Assembly (NCBI GenBank): GCA_036417435.1
Contig: CM070904.1
Location: 18,520,835 to 18,584,834, forward strand
DNA: 64,000 nt
Direction of reading: 5' to 3'
Origin: Inia geoffrensis
Lineage: Eukaryota; Chordata; Mammalia; Artiodactyla; Iniidae
Shown: positions 12,161-22,962 of the stretch, one piece after another
Layout: every line of letters begins with the position of its first letter
How positions within the stretch are numbered: position 1 is the stretch's first letter
Notes under the pieces: generated by a model
Told to the model about the DNA's origin: nothing
Databases searched by the model: none
Seen by the model: only the letters and a program-made list of their open reading frames with translations
Position numbers and translations under genes: made by a program

Positions 12161-12400
12161 TCAACTCCTATAAGTGCTTGGCATATTTATGGCTTTTTGT
12201 CACTCGGAAGAACCTTACTCATTATATTTTGCAAGACCGATTGAATTCTACCCAGATGAATCAAGTAGTGACCATCGATTCCTATACCACTTGCCAAAGG
12301 GTATATCGTGTTTCTCCTACTGGATTGTCCACTTTTCAAGAATAATGATCATGTCTTAAATTTCTCTTCCTGCTGCACTGTTTCATTCTTAAGTGTTGGA
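12161..12400 (+). repeat. Duplicated L2-like segment, copy A
   Basis: The core at 12188-12357 aligns with 21291-21459 over 170 and 169 bp with about one indel, roughly three quarters identical by eye, in the same orientation. Part of it looks like an L2 3' end ('gtgcttggcatat'), followed by a shared flank ('atcgattcctataccacttg') I do not recognise as L2. Confidence 0.65.
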
Positions 12401-12469
12401 ATATGGTGCTTAGGTTTTGTACTGGTTGAACTAGAGCTGCTGAAATTTAATAAACATGGAATTCTAATT

Positions 12470-13250
12470 TTCCCTCAACAAATAGGTATTAAGCATCTAC
12501 TCTGAGTCAAGCAAAGCACTGCGCAGGTTGTTTAACCAGAGCCAGTGTTACTGAGTACATAGTCTTCAACAGGCTCTGTGCTGGGCTTCTAGGAGCTCTA
12601 TGTGTCACTGATTTCTCATGTTTGCTCAATGTATAACCAGTTGTTCAAGGTAGAACCCTGAGAGTTATCTCATTCCTCTCCTAACTTAGCACCCACTTAA
12701 AACTGATCATCAAACCCCATCAATTCTGCTTTCTAAATGTCTTTGCGTCACTGCTGTTTAGTCCTTTGCCATCTCTTGTGTGGACATTTGCAGTGGCCTT
12801 GTAGCCAATAAGGCTCCTCTTGGCTGCCCCTCCATCAGGGTGATATTTCAAAATACTTTTCTAAGGATGTCATTCCATCACTTCAGACACTTTCACCATT
12901 TCCCATAATCTGCAAAATAAAATCCAAACTGCTCAGCCTGCTAGTCAAGCACCTTGAGGTTCCAAAATCTCCTTGAAAACAAGAGGTTGTGACTACCTTA
13001 TTTACTGATGCAGTCCATGGCACACAGCTGGTATTCAACTAATATGCAATGTTACTACACTTGAACCTGCCCCTGCTTACTTTTAAAACCATCTCCTGCC
13101 TTCCTCTGGATCTTTCAGTCTATGCTCCAACTACACAGCAAGTCCTTCATCCCGCAAAAGCCACACTTGAGCATCTTTGCACATTCAGCTCCCTCTGCCC
13201 AGAATCTCATCCTTCCAGGAGAAAGCTTAAATTCTGTGAGTTTACTAAAA
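12470..13250 (+). repeat. L2 LINE relic (ORF2 end region)
   Basis: Recognisable diverged L2 phrases in order: 'atgtcattccatcacttcag', 'aataaaatccaaactgctca', 'ctagtcaagcaccttgag', 'gcacattcagctccctctgc' and 'ccttccaggagaaagctta'. Boundaries are approximate and 12960-13040 may be a separate insertion. No open frame remains. Confidence 0.55.
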
Positions 13251-13416
13251 GGTAATCTGAAGACTGAATTTTTATCACCTGGCTGCCAAGGAGAGTTGGC
13301 TTTGCTCTAATACATTCAGGAAAAGCTAACCTCCTCCTTCACCTGTTGCCACATAATAGCTTCTAAAACAAAAACTGCTCATCAAGATCTTTGTGAATAA
13401 TAAAATTGATGGTGTA

Positions 13417-14200
13417 GAGTCTGCACCAGGCCAAGCGAGCTGAGGTGTCGGCACAGCCATTTTGCACTAGAAAATCGGATCTAAAGTGCAGGGTGTGAGG
13501 CCTCTGCATGCAGAACCCTAGGAGCAACTGAAATTAGACAAAGCACAAAGGAAAAAAAGAGTGAGTACAGAGGAGGAGCTTCAAGATGGTTGAATAATAC
13601 GACGTGGAGATCACCTCCCTTCCCCCTCCCAAATACATCAGAAATACATCTACATGTGGAACAACTCCTACAGAACACCTACTGAACGCTGGCAGAAGAC
13701 CTCAGACGTCCCAAAAGGCTCTTGGTGCTCCAGCCAGGTGTCAGTACTGTGCTTCTGAGGTGGGAGAGCCAAGCTCAGGACGCTGGTCCACCAGAGACGT
13801 CCCAGCTCCAGGTACTATCAAATGGCAAAAATCTCCCAGAGAATTCCATCTCAACGCCAAGACGCAGCTCCACTCAAATACCAGCAAGCTCCAGTGCTAG
13901 ACACCCTATGCCAAACAACTGGCAAGACAGGAACACAGCCCCACCCATTAGCAGAGAGGCTGTCTAAAATCATAATAAATTCACAGACACCCCAAAACAC
14001 ACCACCAGAGGTGGACCTTCCCACCAGAAAAACAAGATCCAGCCTCATCCACCAGAACACAGACACTAGTCCCCTCCACCAGGAAGCCTACACAACCCAC
14101 TGGACCAACCGTAGCCACTAGGGGCAGACACCAAAAACAACGGGAACTACGAACCTGCAGCCTGCGAAAAGGAGACCCCAAACACGGTAAGTTAAGCAAA
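13417..14200 (+). promoter_or_regulatory. L1 copy 1: 5' extension and 5' UTR
   Basis: From about 13573 ('ggagcttcaagatggttga') the sequence is a recognisable L1 5' UTR ('acatctacatgtggaacaac', 'acgctggcagaagacctcag'). In L1 this region carries an internal RNA polymerase II promoter. Between the TSD and that point lie about 156 bp (13417-13572) that I do not recognise as L1; see findings. The long minus-strand frame at 13981-14637 is antisense to this region, ORF1 and a SINE and is not taken as a gene. Confidence 0.7.
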
Positions 14201-15295
14201 ATGAGAAGACAAAGAAACACACAGCAGATGAAGGAGCAAGGTAAAAACCCACCAGACCTAACAAATAAAGAGGAAATAGGCAGTCTACCTGAAAAAGAAA
14301 TCAGGAAAATGATAGTAAAGATGATCCAAAATCTTGGAAATAGAATGGAGAAAACACAAGAAACGTTTAACAAGGACCTAGAAGAACTAAAGAGCATACA
14401 AACAATCATGAGCAACACAATAAATGAAATTAAAAATCCTCTAGGGCTTTCCTGGTGGTGCAGTGGTTGAGAGACCGCCTGCTGAAGCAGGGGACACGGG
14501 TTCGTGCCCCGGTCCGGGAAGATCCCACATGCCGCGGAGCGGCTGGGCCCGTGAGCCATGGCCACTGGGCCTGTGCGTCCGGAGCCTGTGCTCCGCAACA
14601 GGAGAGGCCACAACAGTGAGAGGCCCATGTACTGCAAAAATAAAAATAAAAAAATTCTCTAGATGGGATCAATAGCAGAATAACTGAGGCAGAAAAAAGG
14701 ATAAGTGACCTGGAATATAAAATAGTGGAAGTAACTACTGCAGAGCAGAATAAAGAAAAAAGAATTGAGGACAGACTCAGAGAACACTGGGACAATATTA
14801 AACACACCAACATTCGAATTATAGGGGTCCCAGAAGAAGAAAAGAAAAAGAAAGGGACTGAGAAAATATATGAAGAGATTACAGTTGAAAACTTCTCTAA
14901 TATGGGAAAATAAATAGTTAATCAAGTCCAGGAAGCACAGAGAGTCCCATACAGGATAAATCCAAGTACAAACGCATCAAGAAACATATTATTTCAACTA
15001 TCAAGAATTAAATACAAAGAAAAAATATTAAAAGCAGCAAGGGAAAAATAACATACAAGGGAATCTCCATAAGGTTAACACCTGATCTTTCAGCAGAAAC
15101 TCTGCAAGCCAGAAGGGAGTGGCAGGACATATTTAAAGTGATGAAAGGGAAAAACCTACAACCAAGATTACTCTACCCAGCAAGAATCTCATTCAGATTT
15201 GATGGAGAAATTAAAACCTTTACAAACAGGCAACAGCTAGGAGAATTCAGCACAACAAAACGAGCTTTACAAAAATGCTAAAGGAACTTCTCTAG
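14201..15295 (+). pseudogene. L1 ORF1 (RNA-binding chaperone), broken
   Basis: L1 ORF1p is the trimeric coiled-coil RNA-binding chaperone that packages L1 RNA in the cytoplasm. The start at 14201 gives MRRQRNTQQMKEQ, the usual L1 N-terminus. A charged coiled-coil stretch follows (reads IGSLPEKEIRKMIVKM, then heptad-like E/K/L residues) up to about residue 80, where a CHR SINE (14444-14649) interrupts the frame. After the SINE the coiled coil resumes (ITEAEKRISDLE), followed by the RRM-like core (reads NIRIIGVPEEE). The C-terminal domain is recognisable near 15100-15295 (QARREWQDI, LLYPARISFRFDGEI) and ends at TAG 15293-15295. Besides the SINE there are in-frame stops, for example after 'aatatgggaaaa' at about 14911 and after 'gcaagggaaaaa' at about 15049. 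Non-functional. Confidence 0.9.
14444..14649 (+). mobile_element. CHR-type SINE inside L1 ORF1
   Basis: Body starts GGGCTTTCCTGGTGG, with A-box 'tggtgcagtgg' and B-box 'ggttcgtgcccc', and ends in an (AAAAT)n tail. A 12-bp TSD (14432-14443 and 14650-14661, AAAAATCCTCTA against AAAAATTCTCTA) proves insertion into the L1 after the L1 arrived. Confidence 0.95.
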
Positions 15296-15353
15296 GCAGG
15301 AAACACAAGCAAAGGAAAAGACCTACAATAACAAACCCAAAACAGTTAAGAAA

Positions 15354-18300
15354 ATGGTAATAGGAACATACATATCAATAATTACCTTAAATGTAAATGT
15401 ATTAAATGCTCCAACCAAAAGACATAGACTGGCTGAATGGATACAAAAACAAGACCTGTATATATGCTGTCTACAAGAGACCCACTTCAGACCCACGTAC
15501 CCACACAGACTGAAAATGGGGGGGGGCGAAGATATTCCATGCAAATGGAAATCAAAAGAAAGCTGGAGTAGCAAATCTCATATCAGACAAAATAGACTTT
15601 AAAACAAAGTCTATTACAAGAGACAAAGGACACTACATAATGATCAAGGGATCAATCCAAGAAGAAGATATAACAATTGTAAATATGTATGCACCCAGTA
15701 TAGGAGCACCTAAATACATAAGGCGAATACTAACAGTCATAAAAGGGGAAATTGACAGTAACACAATCATAGTAGGGGACTTTAACACCCCACTTTCACC
15801 AACGGACAGATCATCCAAAATGAAAATAAATAACGAAACACAAGCTTTAAATGATATATTAAACAACATGGACTTAATTGATATTTATAGGACATTCCAT
15901 CCAAAAATAACAGAATACACTTTCTTCTCAAGTGCTCACGGAACATTCTACAGGATAGATCATACGCTGGGTCACAAATCAAGCCTTGGTAAATTTAAGA
16001 AAATTGAAACCATATCAAGTATCTTTTCTGACCACAATGCCTATGAGACTGGATATCAATTACAGGAAAGAATCTGTAAAAAATACAAACACATGGAGGT
16101 GAAACAATACTCTACTTAATAACCAAGAAATCACTGAGGAAATCAAAGAGGAAATCAAAAAATACCTAGAAACAAATGACAATGAAAACACAACGACCCA
16201 AAACCTATTGGATGCAGCAAAAGCAGTTCTAAGAGGGAAGTTTACAGCAATACAACCCTACCTCAAGAAACAAGAGGGCTTCCCTGGTGGCGCAGTGGTT
16301 GAGAGTCCGCCTGCCGATGCAGGGGACATAGGTTCGTGCCCTGGTCTGGGAAGATCCCACATGCCGCAGAGCGGCTGGGCCCGAGAGCCATGGCCGCTGA
16401 GCCTGCGCGTCCGGAGCCTGTGCTCCGCAAAGGGAGAGGCCACAACACTGAGAGGCCCACATACCGAAAAAAAAAAAAAAAAAAAAAAAAGAAACAAGAA
16501 ACATCTCAAATAAACAACCTAACCTTACACCAGAAGCAAATAGAGAAAGAAGAACAAAAAAACCCCAAAGTTAGCAGAAGGACAGAAATTATAAAGATCA
16601 GATCAGAAATAAATGACAAAGAAATGAAGGAAACAATAGCAAATATCAATAAAACTAAAAGCTGGTTCTTTGAGAAGATAAGCAAAATTGATAAACCATT
16701 AGCAGACTCATCAAGAAAAAAAGGGAGAAGCCTGAAATCAACAGAATGAGAAATGAAAATGGAGAAGTAATAACTGACACTGCAGAAATACAAAGGATCA
16801 TGAGAGATTACTACAAGCAACTCTATGCCAATAAAATGGACAACCTGGAAGAAATGGACAAATTCTTAGAAATGCACAACCTTCTGAGACTGAACCATGA
16901 AGAGATAAAAAACATGAACAGACCGATCACAAGCACTGTAATTGAAACTGTAATTAAAAATCTTCGAACAAACAAAAACCCAGGACCAGATGGCTTCTCA
17001 GGCAAATTCCATCAAACATTTAGAGAAGAGCTAACACCTATCCTTCTCAAACTCTTCCAAAATATAGCAGAGGGAAGAACACTGCCAAACTCATTCTACG
17101 AGGCCACCATCACCCTGATACCAAAACCAGACAAAGAGGTCACAAAAAAAAGAAAATACAGGTCAATATCACTGATGAACATAGATGCAAAAATCCTCAA
17201 CATAATACTAGCAAACAGAATCCAACAGCACATTAAAAGGATCGAACACCATGATCAAGTGGGGTTTATCCCAGGGATGCAAATATTCTTCAATATACAT
17301 AAATCAATCAATGTGATCAACCACATTAACAAACTGAAAGAGAAAAACCATATGATCATCTCAATAGATGCAGAGAAAGCTTTCGACAAAATTCAACACC
17401 CACTTATGATAAAAAACCTCTAGAAAGTAGGCACAGAGGCAACTTTCCTCAACATAATAAAGGCCATATATGACAAACCCAGTCAACATCATCCTCAATG
17501 GTGAAAAACTGAAACCATTTCCACTAAGATCAGGAACAAGACAAGGTTGCCCACTCTCACCACTATTATTCAACATAGTTTTAGAACTTTTAGGCACAGC
17601 AATCAGAGAAGAAAAAGAAATAAAAGGAATCCAAATCAGAAAAGAAGTAAAGCTGTCACTGTTTGCAGATGACATAGATAATCCTAAAGATGCTACCAGA
17701 AAACTACTAGAGCTAATCAATGAATTTGGTAAAGTAGCAGAATACAAAAGTAATGCACAGAAATCTCTGGCATTCCTATACACTAATGATGAAAAATCTG
17801 AAAGTGAAATTAAGAAAACACTCTCATTTACCACTGCAACAAAAAGAATAAAATACCTAGGAATAAACCTACCTAAGGAGACAAAAGACCTGTATGCAGA
17901 AAATTATAAGACACTGATGAAAGAAATTAAAGATAATACAAATAGATGGAGAGACATACCATATTCTTGGATTGGAAGGAACAACACTGTGAAAATGACT
18001 CTACTACCCAAAGTAATCTACAGACTCAATGCAATCCCTATCGAACTACCACAGGCATTTTTCACAGAACTAGAACAAAAATTTGCACAATTTGTATGGA
18101 AACACAAAAGACCCCGAATAGCCAAATTAATCTTGAGAAAGAAAAACAGAGCTGGAGGAATCAGGCTTCCAGACTTTAGACTATATTACAAAGCTACAGT
18201 AATCAAGGCAGTATGGTACTGGCACAAAAATGGAAATATAGATCAATGGAAAAAGAGAGAAAGCCCAGAGATAAACCCATGCACATATGGTCACCTTATC

Positions 18301-19371
18301 TTTGATAAAGGAGGCAAGAATATACAATGGAGAAAAGACAGACTCTTCAATAAGTGGTGCTGGGAAAACTGGACAGGTACATGTAAAAGAATGAAATCAG
18401 AACAATCCCTAACACCATACACAAAAATACACTCAAAATGGATTAAAGACCTAAACGTAAGGCCAGACACTATCAAACTCTTAGAGGAAAACATATGCAG
18501 GACACTCTTTGACATAAATCACAGCAAGATCCTTTTGGACCCAGCTCCTAGAGTAATGGAAATAAAAACAAAAATAAACAAATGGGGCCTAATGAAACTT
18601 CAAAGCGTTTGCACAGCAAAGGAAACCATAAACAAGACAAAAAGACAACCCTCACAATGGGAGAAAATATTTGCAACTGAAGCAACTGACAAAGGATTAA
18701 TCTCCAAAATTTACAAGCAGCTCATGCAGCTCAATATCAAAAAAACAAACAACCTAATCCACAAATTGGCAGAAGATCTGAACAGACATTTCTCCAAAGA
18801 AGATATACAGATTGTCAACAAACACATGAAATATTGCTCCATATCACTAATCATTAGAGAAATGCAAATCAAAACTACAATGCGATATCATCTCACACTG
18901 GTCAGAATGGCCATCAAAAAATCTACAAACAATAAATGCTGGAGAGGGTGTGGAGAAAAGGGAACCCTCATACACTGTTGGTGAGAATGTAAATTGATAG
19001 AGCCACTATGGAGAACAGTATGGAGGTTCCTTAAAAAACTAGAAATAGAACTACCATACAACCCAGCAATCCCACTACTGGGCATATACCCTGAGAAAAC
19101 CATAATTCAAAAAGAGTCATGTACCACAATGTTCTCTGCAGCTCTATTTACAATAGCCAGGACATGGAAGCAACCTAAGTGTCCATCGACAGATGAATGC
19201 ATAAAGAAGAAGTGGTACATATATACAATGGAATATTACTCAGCCATAGAAAGAAATGAAATCGAGTTATTTGTAGTGAGGTGGATGGACCTAGAGCCTG
19301 TCATACAGAGTGACGTAAGTCAGAAAGAGAAAATCAAATACCATATGCTAACACATATACATGGAATCTAA
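15354..19371 (+). pseudogene. L1 ORF2 (endonuclease-reverse transcriptase), broken
   Basis: ORF2p nicks DNA and reverse-transcribes L1 RNA at the nick. The start at 15354 reads MVIGTYISIITLNVN. The N-terminal AP-type endonuclease is visible: CCLQETHF near 15460, VGDFNTPLSP near 15775, and SDHNAY near 16030. A G-run near 15520 shifts the frame, and a CHR SINE splits it at 16276. The reverse transcriptase follows with [10 protein letters not shown] (about 16980), QVGFIPGMQ (about 17258), [14 protein letters not shown] (about 17361), [12 protein letters not shown] (about 17540) and the catalytic FADD (about 17665). A 12-bp in-frame deletion directly after FADD removes four residues. The frame is broken again by a stop at 17421-17423. 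The C-terminal Cys/His segment reads [15 protein letters not shown] and is cut by a TGA at 18982-18984; the last part resumes to TAA 19369-19371. Dead, but the domain order is complete. Confidence 0.93.
16276..16488 (+). mobile_element. CHR-type SINE inside L1 ORF2
   Basis: Body starts GGGCTTCCCTGGTGG with A-box 'tggcgcagtgg' and B-box 'ggttcgtgccc', and ends in about 24 A residues. A perfect 11-bp TSD AAGAAACAAGA occurs at 16265-16275 and 16489-16499. The empty-site sequence can be read at the equivalent place in L1 copy 2 (about 33585-33605). Confidence 0.97.
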
Positions 19372-19760
19372 AAAAAAAAAAAAAAAAAAAAAGGCCATGA
19401 AGAACCTAGGGGCAAGACGGGAATAACGATGCAGACCTACTAGAGAACGGACTTGAGGATACAGGGAGGGGGAAGGGTGAGCTGGGACAAAGTGAGAGAG
19501 TGGTAGTGTATATATGGACATATATACACTACAAAATGTAAAATGGATAGCTAGTGGGAAGCAGTCGCATAGCACAGGGAGATCAGCTCGGTGCTTTGTG
19601 ACCAGCTAGAAGGGTGGGATAGGGAGGGTGGGAGGGAGGGAGACGCAAGAGGGAAGAGTTATGGGGATATATGTATATGTATAACTGATTCACTTTGTTA
19701 TAAAGCAGAAACTAACACACCACTGTAAAGCAATTATACTCCAATAAAAATGTTTTTTAA
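19372..19760 (+). terminator. L1 copy 1: 3' UTR and poly(A) signal
   Basis: Opens with an A run, then 'gacctactagagaacggact' and 'agctagtgggaagcagtcgc', two G-rich purine tracts (19465-19490 and 19612-19645), and the terminal 'aagcaattatactccaataa' with AATAAA at 19743-19748. The G-rich tracts could form G-quadruplexes, a recurring property of L1 3' UTRs. Confidence 0.85.
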
Positions 19761-19895
19761 AAAACTGATGGTGTAATTATAAAAAGTATCATAGGAAAAC
19801 AAACAGTCACTGTCCCTCATCTATATGTAGGTGTATTTTAGGGCAATGTACTCCTAGTTGTATTCCAAATAAATAAATGAAATCATGAGGATATG

Positions 19896-20135
19896 ATACT
19901 TAACTAACATTTATTGAGCATGTACTATGCACCAGAATCTTCTCTAAGGGCTTCATATATTAAATTATTTAATCATCTGAACAATTTTAAAAAATATGTA
20001 TCATTGTTATACTCATATTTCAGAGCAGTTGAGGAACTTTCCCAAGGTCACACAGCTAACAAATGGCAGAATCAGGATTTGAACTAAGACCATCTGGCTC
20101 CAGGGTCTCAGACATCATGTAACAGGTCATAGATG
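19896..20135 (-). repeat. MIR SINE relic, well preserved, reversed
   Basis: On the plus strand it shows the antisense MIR order: 'acatttattgagcatgtact', 'cccaaggtcacacagctaac', 'tggcagaatcaggatttgaa' and 'ccatctggctccagggtct'. One of the clearest MIRs in the window. Confidence 0.85.
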
Positions 20136-21039
20136 TGGGAGAGGCTACTTCGATTTGTTACCTTATTCAGTCACATTATCCTAATAGCATCTTAAAATCT
20201 GTTTACACTGTTCAAGTACCAGGCATGAATTCACTATGATGAATTTGTAATGCATTTACCCACAGAGCAACCAAGACTTTAATATAAATTATTCCCATTT
20301 AGTATAATATGATATATTACTGACCATGACATATCACCAACACAGTATTTTTTTAAATGAATGGTTTTGGTCCAGAGTAGTAAAAAGTATTTCACTTGTG
20401 TATGTATTTGAGGAAGGTATTACATATATTTAAAAACTGTCATGCACAGGCAGTGACCAGACAGAACAAATGCCTACAAGCATCCAGAACGACTGTTTTG
20501 GAGCTTACCAGCCAGATGCTACCCAGCATTGAAAGGTTGTATCAACAGTCAGCCTTCACATGCACATCATCAAACTTTATATACATGTCTTTGAAACCCA
20601 ATGTGTAATCAGCACCCTATTTTTCATCCCAATGGAACCCTTTTGAAAGTAAAGAGTAAAACTTGTTTCTGAATTTGGCCACAAAGGAAGGTGTTTCTGG
20701 GTTATTGAAAGCTTTTTCAAATAGATAAACAAATAGAATCATTTGAGTCTAGAATAAGCACAAAGAATATGTGCCAGTCATCTCACCAAGCCCTCACAAC
20801 CCAGCTTCAAACTAGTCAGCTTACCTGGGCAACAATGTCCTTAAAAAATATATCATACAACAGACGTAGTCATTGCTTTTTGACTGCAGCAAAAGCATGA
20901 ATGGTAATAGAAAGCTCTGAGGAGCAAAAGTTCTGATATCCGTAATTCCTTCCCATCACTCCTCCACAAACATCTTGTGTCCCAGCCGCAGTGGCCCCAG
21001 AGCTTACCTTGATCAACTACCATGTGCCCATTCACTCAG
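20136..21039. other. Unique stretch, no gene seen
   Basis: About 900 bp with no recognised repeat or exon. Confidence 0.4.
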
Positions 21040-21500
21040 AGTTTTCTATATGCCAGCACTCTTATTTCCAAATCCACTTACCAAAACTCCTATCCATTCT
21101 TCAAGATACTTTCCAAATCTGAATTTTCCAAGACCTTCATGATCAGACATCAGAAATATTCTCTTCCTCATTTGAGCATTTTTTTCTTCTTAAGCCACCC
21201 ATTTTACATTGTCTTACAATTATCTGTAAACTGAATGAGACATCTCCCCAATCAGAGTGTAGGCTCCAAGAAGTCAAAGAAAATATTATATATGCCTTTT
21301 TGTCACACAGAAGAGCCTTAGTCATTATATGTGAAAGACTGAATGAGTTCTACCTAAGTAAAAAGAGTTGTGACTATCGATTCTTATGCCACTTGCAAAA
21401 GGGTGCATTCCATCTCCCCAACTAGATTGTGCATTCTTCAAGAATATTGACTATATCTTCTATTTTTCTTCTAGCTTTCACTCCACACACAAACAAGTGC
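21040..21500 (+). repeat. L2 relics including duplicated segment, copy B
   Basis: 21040-21290 reads as a diverged L2 3' region ('catctccccaatcagagtgt', 'aggctccaagaagtcaaag'). The core 21291-21459 is the partner of 12188-12357. A second L2-like 'ctccccaactagattgtgc' follows at about 21415, so two L2 3' ends seem to lie in tandem at both loci. Confidence 0.55.
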
Positions 21501-22139
21501 CTAGTTTAGGACTCTATATGAAAGAAGTGAATTATGGCACTCAACTGGTCTTGAACAATAAGCAAGAAATCTATTTCATGACTTTGTCACAAGAGTAAAA
21601 AAATGCCTTTAGAGATCATACATGATAGGGAACATTGAAAATGCACACATTTTTCTGAATGTTAATTTTTTGAAGTTTCAGACATCACATTTTTGTAATG
21701 TCGACCACTGCAGAAAGTAGCATTGGTGATTTTTTTGAAAAACATAAAAATATTCCACCATATGCCATGAATATATAAAGAGATGTGTAATTTTTCAATT
21801 TCTTAGGAGCCTCAGTAAAAACAATGAAATGGGAAACAACCAGAAAATTTACAGTTGGAATATATACTAGGATTCAGTATAACTGAAAGGAAGTTTACAA
21901 AAAAGGATCAGTCCATGATAGACTAAAGCTGACCAGAAATCAACTCTGGAAGTAATAATATACCTATTTTCACTCTAAAATTTCATTGACACCTCTAGAC
22001 TTCAGAAAACTTACTTTGAATAGTGCTACTGACTGGTTTTACCTAGACAGTATTCTTCAGGGAAACAGAGAATAAGAACCGTAGGATAAAATACCAATTA
22101 AAATGACTAAGTAATTTGAGAAAAAGAGCCCTAGGTAGA
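21501..22139. other. Unique AT-rich stretch, no gene seen
   Basis: No repeat, exon or RNA gene recognised. Confidence 0.4.
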
Positions 22140-22310
22140 ACTCAGAGGGTCTGTGTTCACGTTAACATTTTACCTCACTGAATCTCAGTCCCCTCACCTC
22201 GAAACCAGGAATATTAACCATAGTCTACCTTCCTTACAGTCTGCTTTTATGACCAAATAATGTTTGAGAAATCATCCTGCAAATTATCAAATGTAAAAGT
22301 ATAAGATGCT
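22140..22310 (+). repeat. MIR SINE relic
   Basis: 'acctcactgaatctcagtcc', 'aggaatattaaccatagtc' and later 'aaatgtaaaagtataagatgc' fit the MIR order; diverged. Confidence 0.5.
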
Positions 22311-22568
22311 AGACTTTAAAGATGGTAAATGCAAATGAGGACTGCACCCATGTTCTCTAAACCAGAGAAAATGTCCCATTTGTTCTACCAAAACATCTTC
22401 TTCTTTTGAATGTCTTAAATCATATTGAAAACTGAAGCACATTCGGGTTGATAATAAATTACATAATTATGAAATGAAATTTAGGTGAAACCAGAGCTGG
22501 TCTGGAAAATCATGAACACAGGTGAGTACGTGGAGATAATGGAATCTGAAGAGAGAAGCTGAGGGTAG

Positions 22569-22860
22569 GTGAGGGCTTCCTACTACTGCCTTTACGTGTT
22601 TGGTGACAGATACCACTCAAGTCCCATGTCTTCCGTGAAGCTTCCCCCAGCTGCCTCCGATCCCACCACACTGATTTTCCCTTCTGAAGGAACTAACCCT
22701 CTCATTACACATGCTCTTCCTTGCTACTGCTTAGTTGTGCCTCTCCAAAATGCACTGTACCATCCTTTTGAGCCAGTGCCATGGCTTGTCCATCTGCATG
22801 ACTCCTAGCACCCAGCAGTGGGCTGGGAACAGAATCGATCCATGGCAGGTGCTTGTTAAT
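22569..22860 (+). repeat. L2 LINE 3' end relic
   Basis: 'cttccgtgaagcttccccca' and the end 'gcacccagcagtgggctggg ... caggtgcttgttaattgatg' follow the L2 terminal consensus order. Confidence 0.55.
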
Positions 22861-22893
22861 TGATGTATCATTTTTTTTTCTTCTCTTTTTTCT

Positions 22894-22962
22894 TTTTTCT
22901 TAATTTTTATTGGAGTATAGTTGATTTACAATGTTGTATTATTTTCTGCTGTACAGTTCTAT
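22894..22962 (-). mobile_element. Very short L1 3' tail, reversed
   Basis: 'ttttattggagtatagttga', 'tttacaatgttgtattattt' is the antisense of the cetartiodactyl L1 3' terminus, about 70 bp, after a T-rich tract. Confidence 0.7.

Larger units (their letters stand above)
13402..19775 (+). mobile_element. Full-length LINE-1 (copy 1) with flanking TSDs
   Basis: A 15-bp target-site duplication (13402-13416 and 19761-19775, core GATGGTGTA, one mismatch) brackets the insertion 13417-19760. In order it has a 5' extension and 5' UTR, ORF1, a short inter-ORF spacer, ORF2, a 3' UTR with purine-rich G runs, AATAAA at 19743-19748 and a short A-rich tail. Two CHR SINEs landed in it later (14444-14649 in ORF1, 16276-16488 in ORF2). 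Without them it is about 5.9 kb, the normal mammalian L1 size. It has frameshifts, nonsense codons and an internal deletion, so it cannot move by itself. Its 3' UTR matches the fragments at 58769-59001 and 62938-63279 and differs from that of copy 2. Confidence 0.93.

Noticed and set aside
13417..13572. U6 or other snRNA fused to the L1 5' end, the commonest chimera partner
   Set aside because: The sequence does not begin with the U6 GTGCTCGCTTCGGCAGC or any other snRNA start I know.
13722..14121. Overlapping plus frames before L1 ORF1 (81, 98 and 99 codons) as possible upstream ORFs
   Set aside because: They lie in the L1 5' UTR in different phases and overlap each other; no sign of coding selection.
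13981..14637. 218-codon minus-strand frame
   Set aside because: It is antisense to the L1 5' UTR, ORF1 and a CHR SINE; mirror frames of L1 are common and not genes.
16229..16509. Cluster of frames in CHR SINEs, repeated at 9144-9410, 43039-43423, 51863-52110 and 57754-58127
   Set aside because: The same GC-rich SINE body happens to be open in several phases on both strands; the protein-like repetition reflects the repeat, not a gene family.
17361..17834. 157-codon minus-strand frame, and 162 codons at 34491-34979
   Set aside because: Both are the antisense of the same ORF2 RT region, so they mirror each other and L1, not a host gene.
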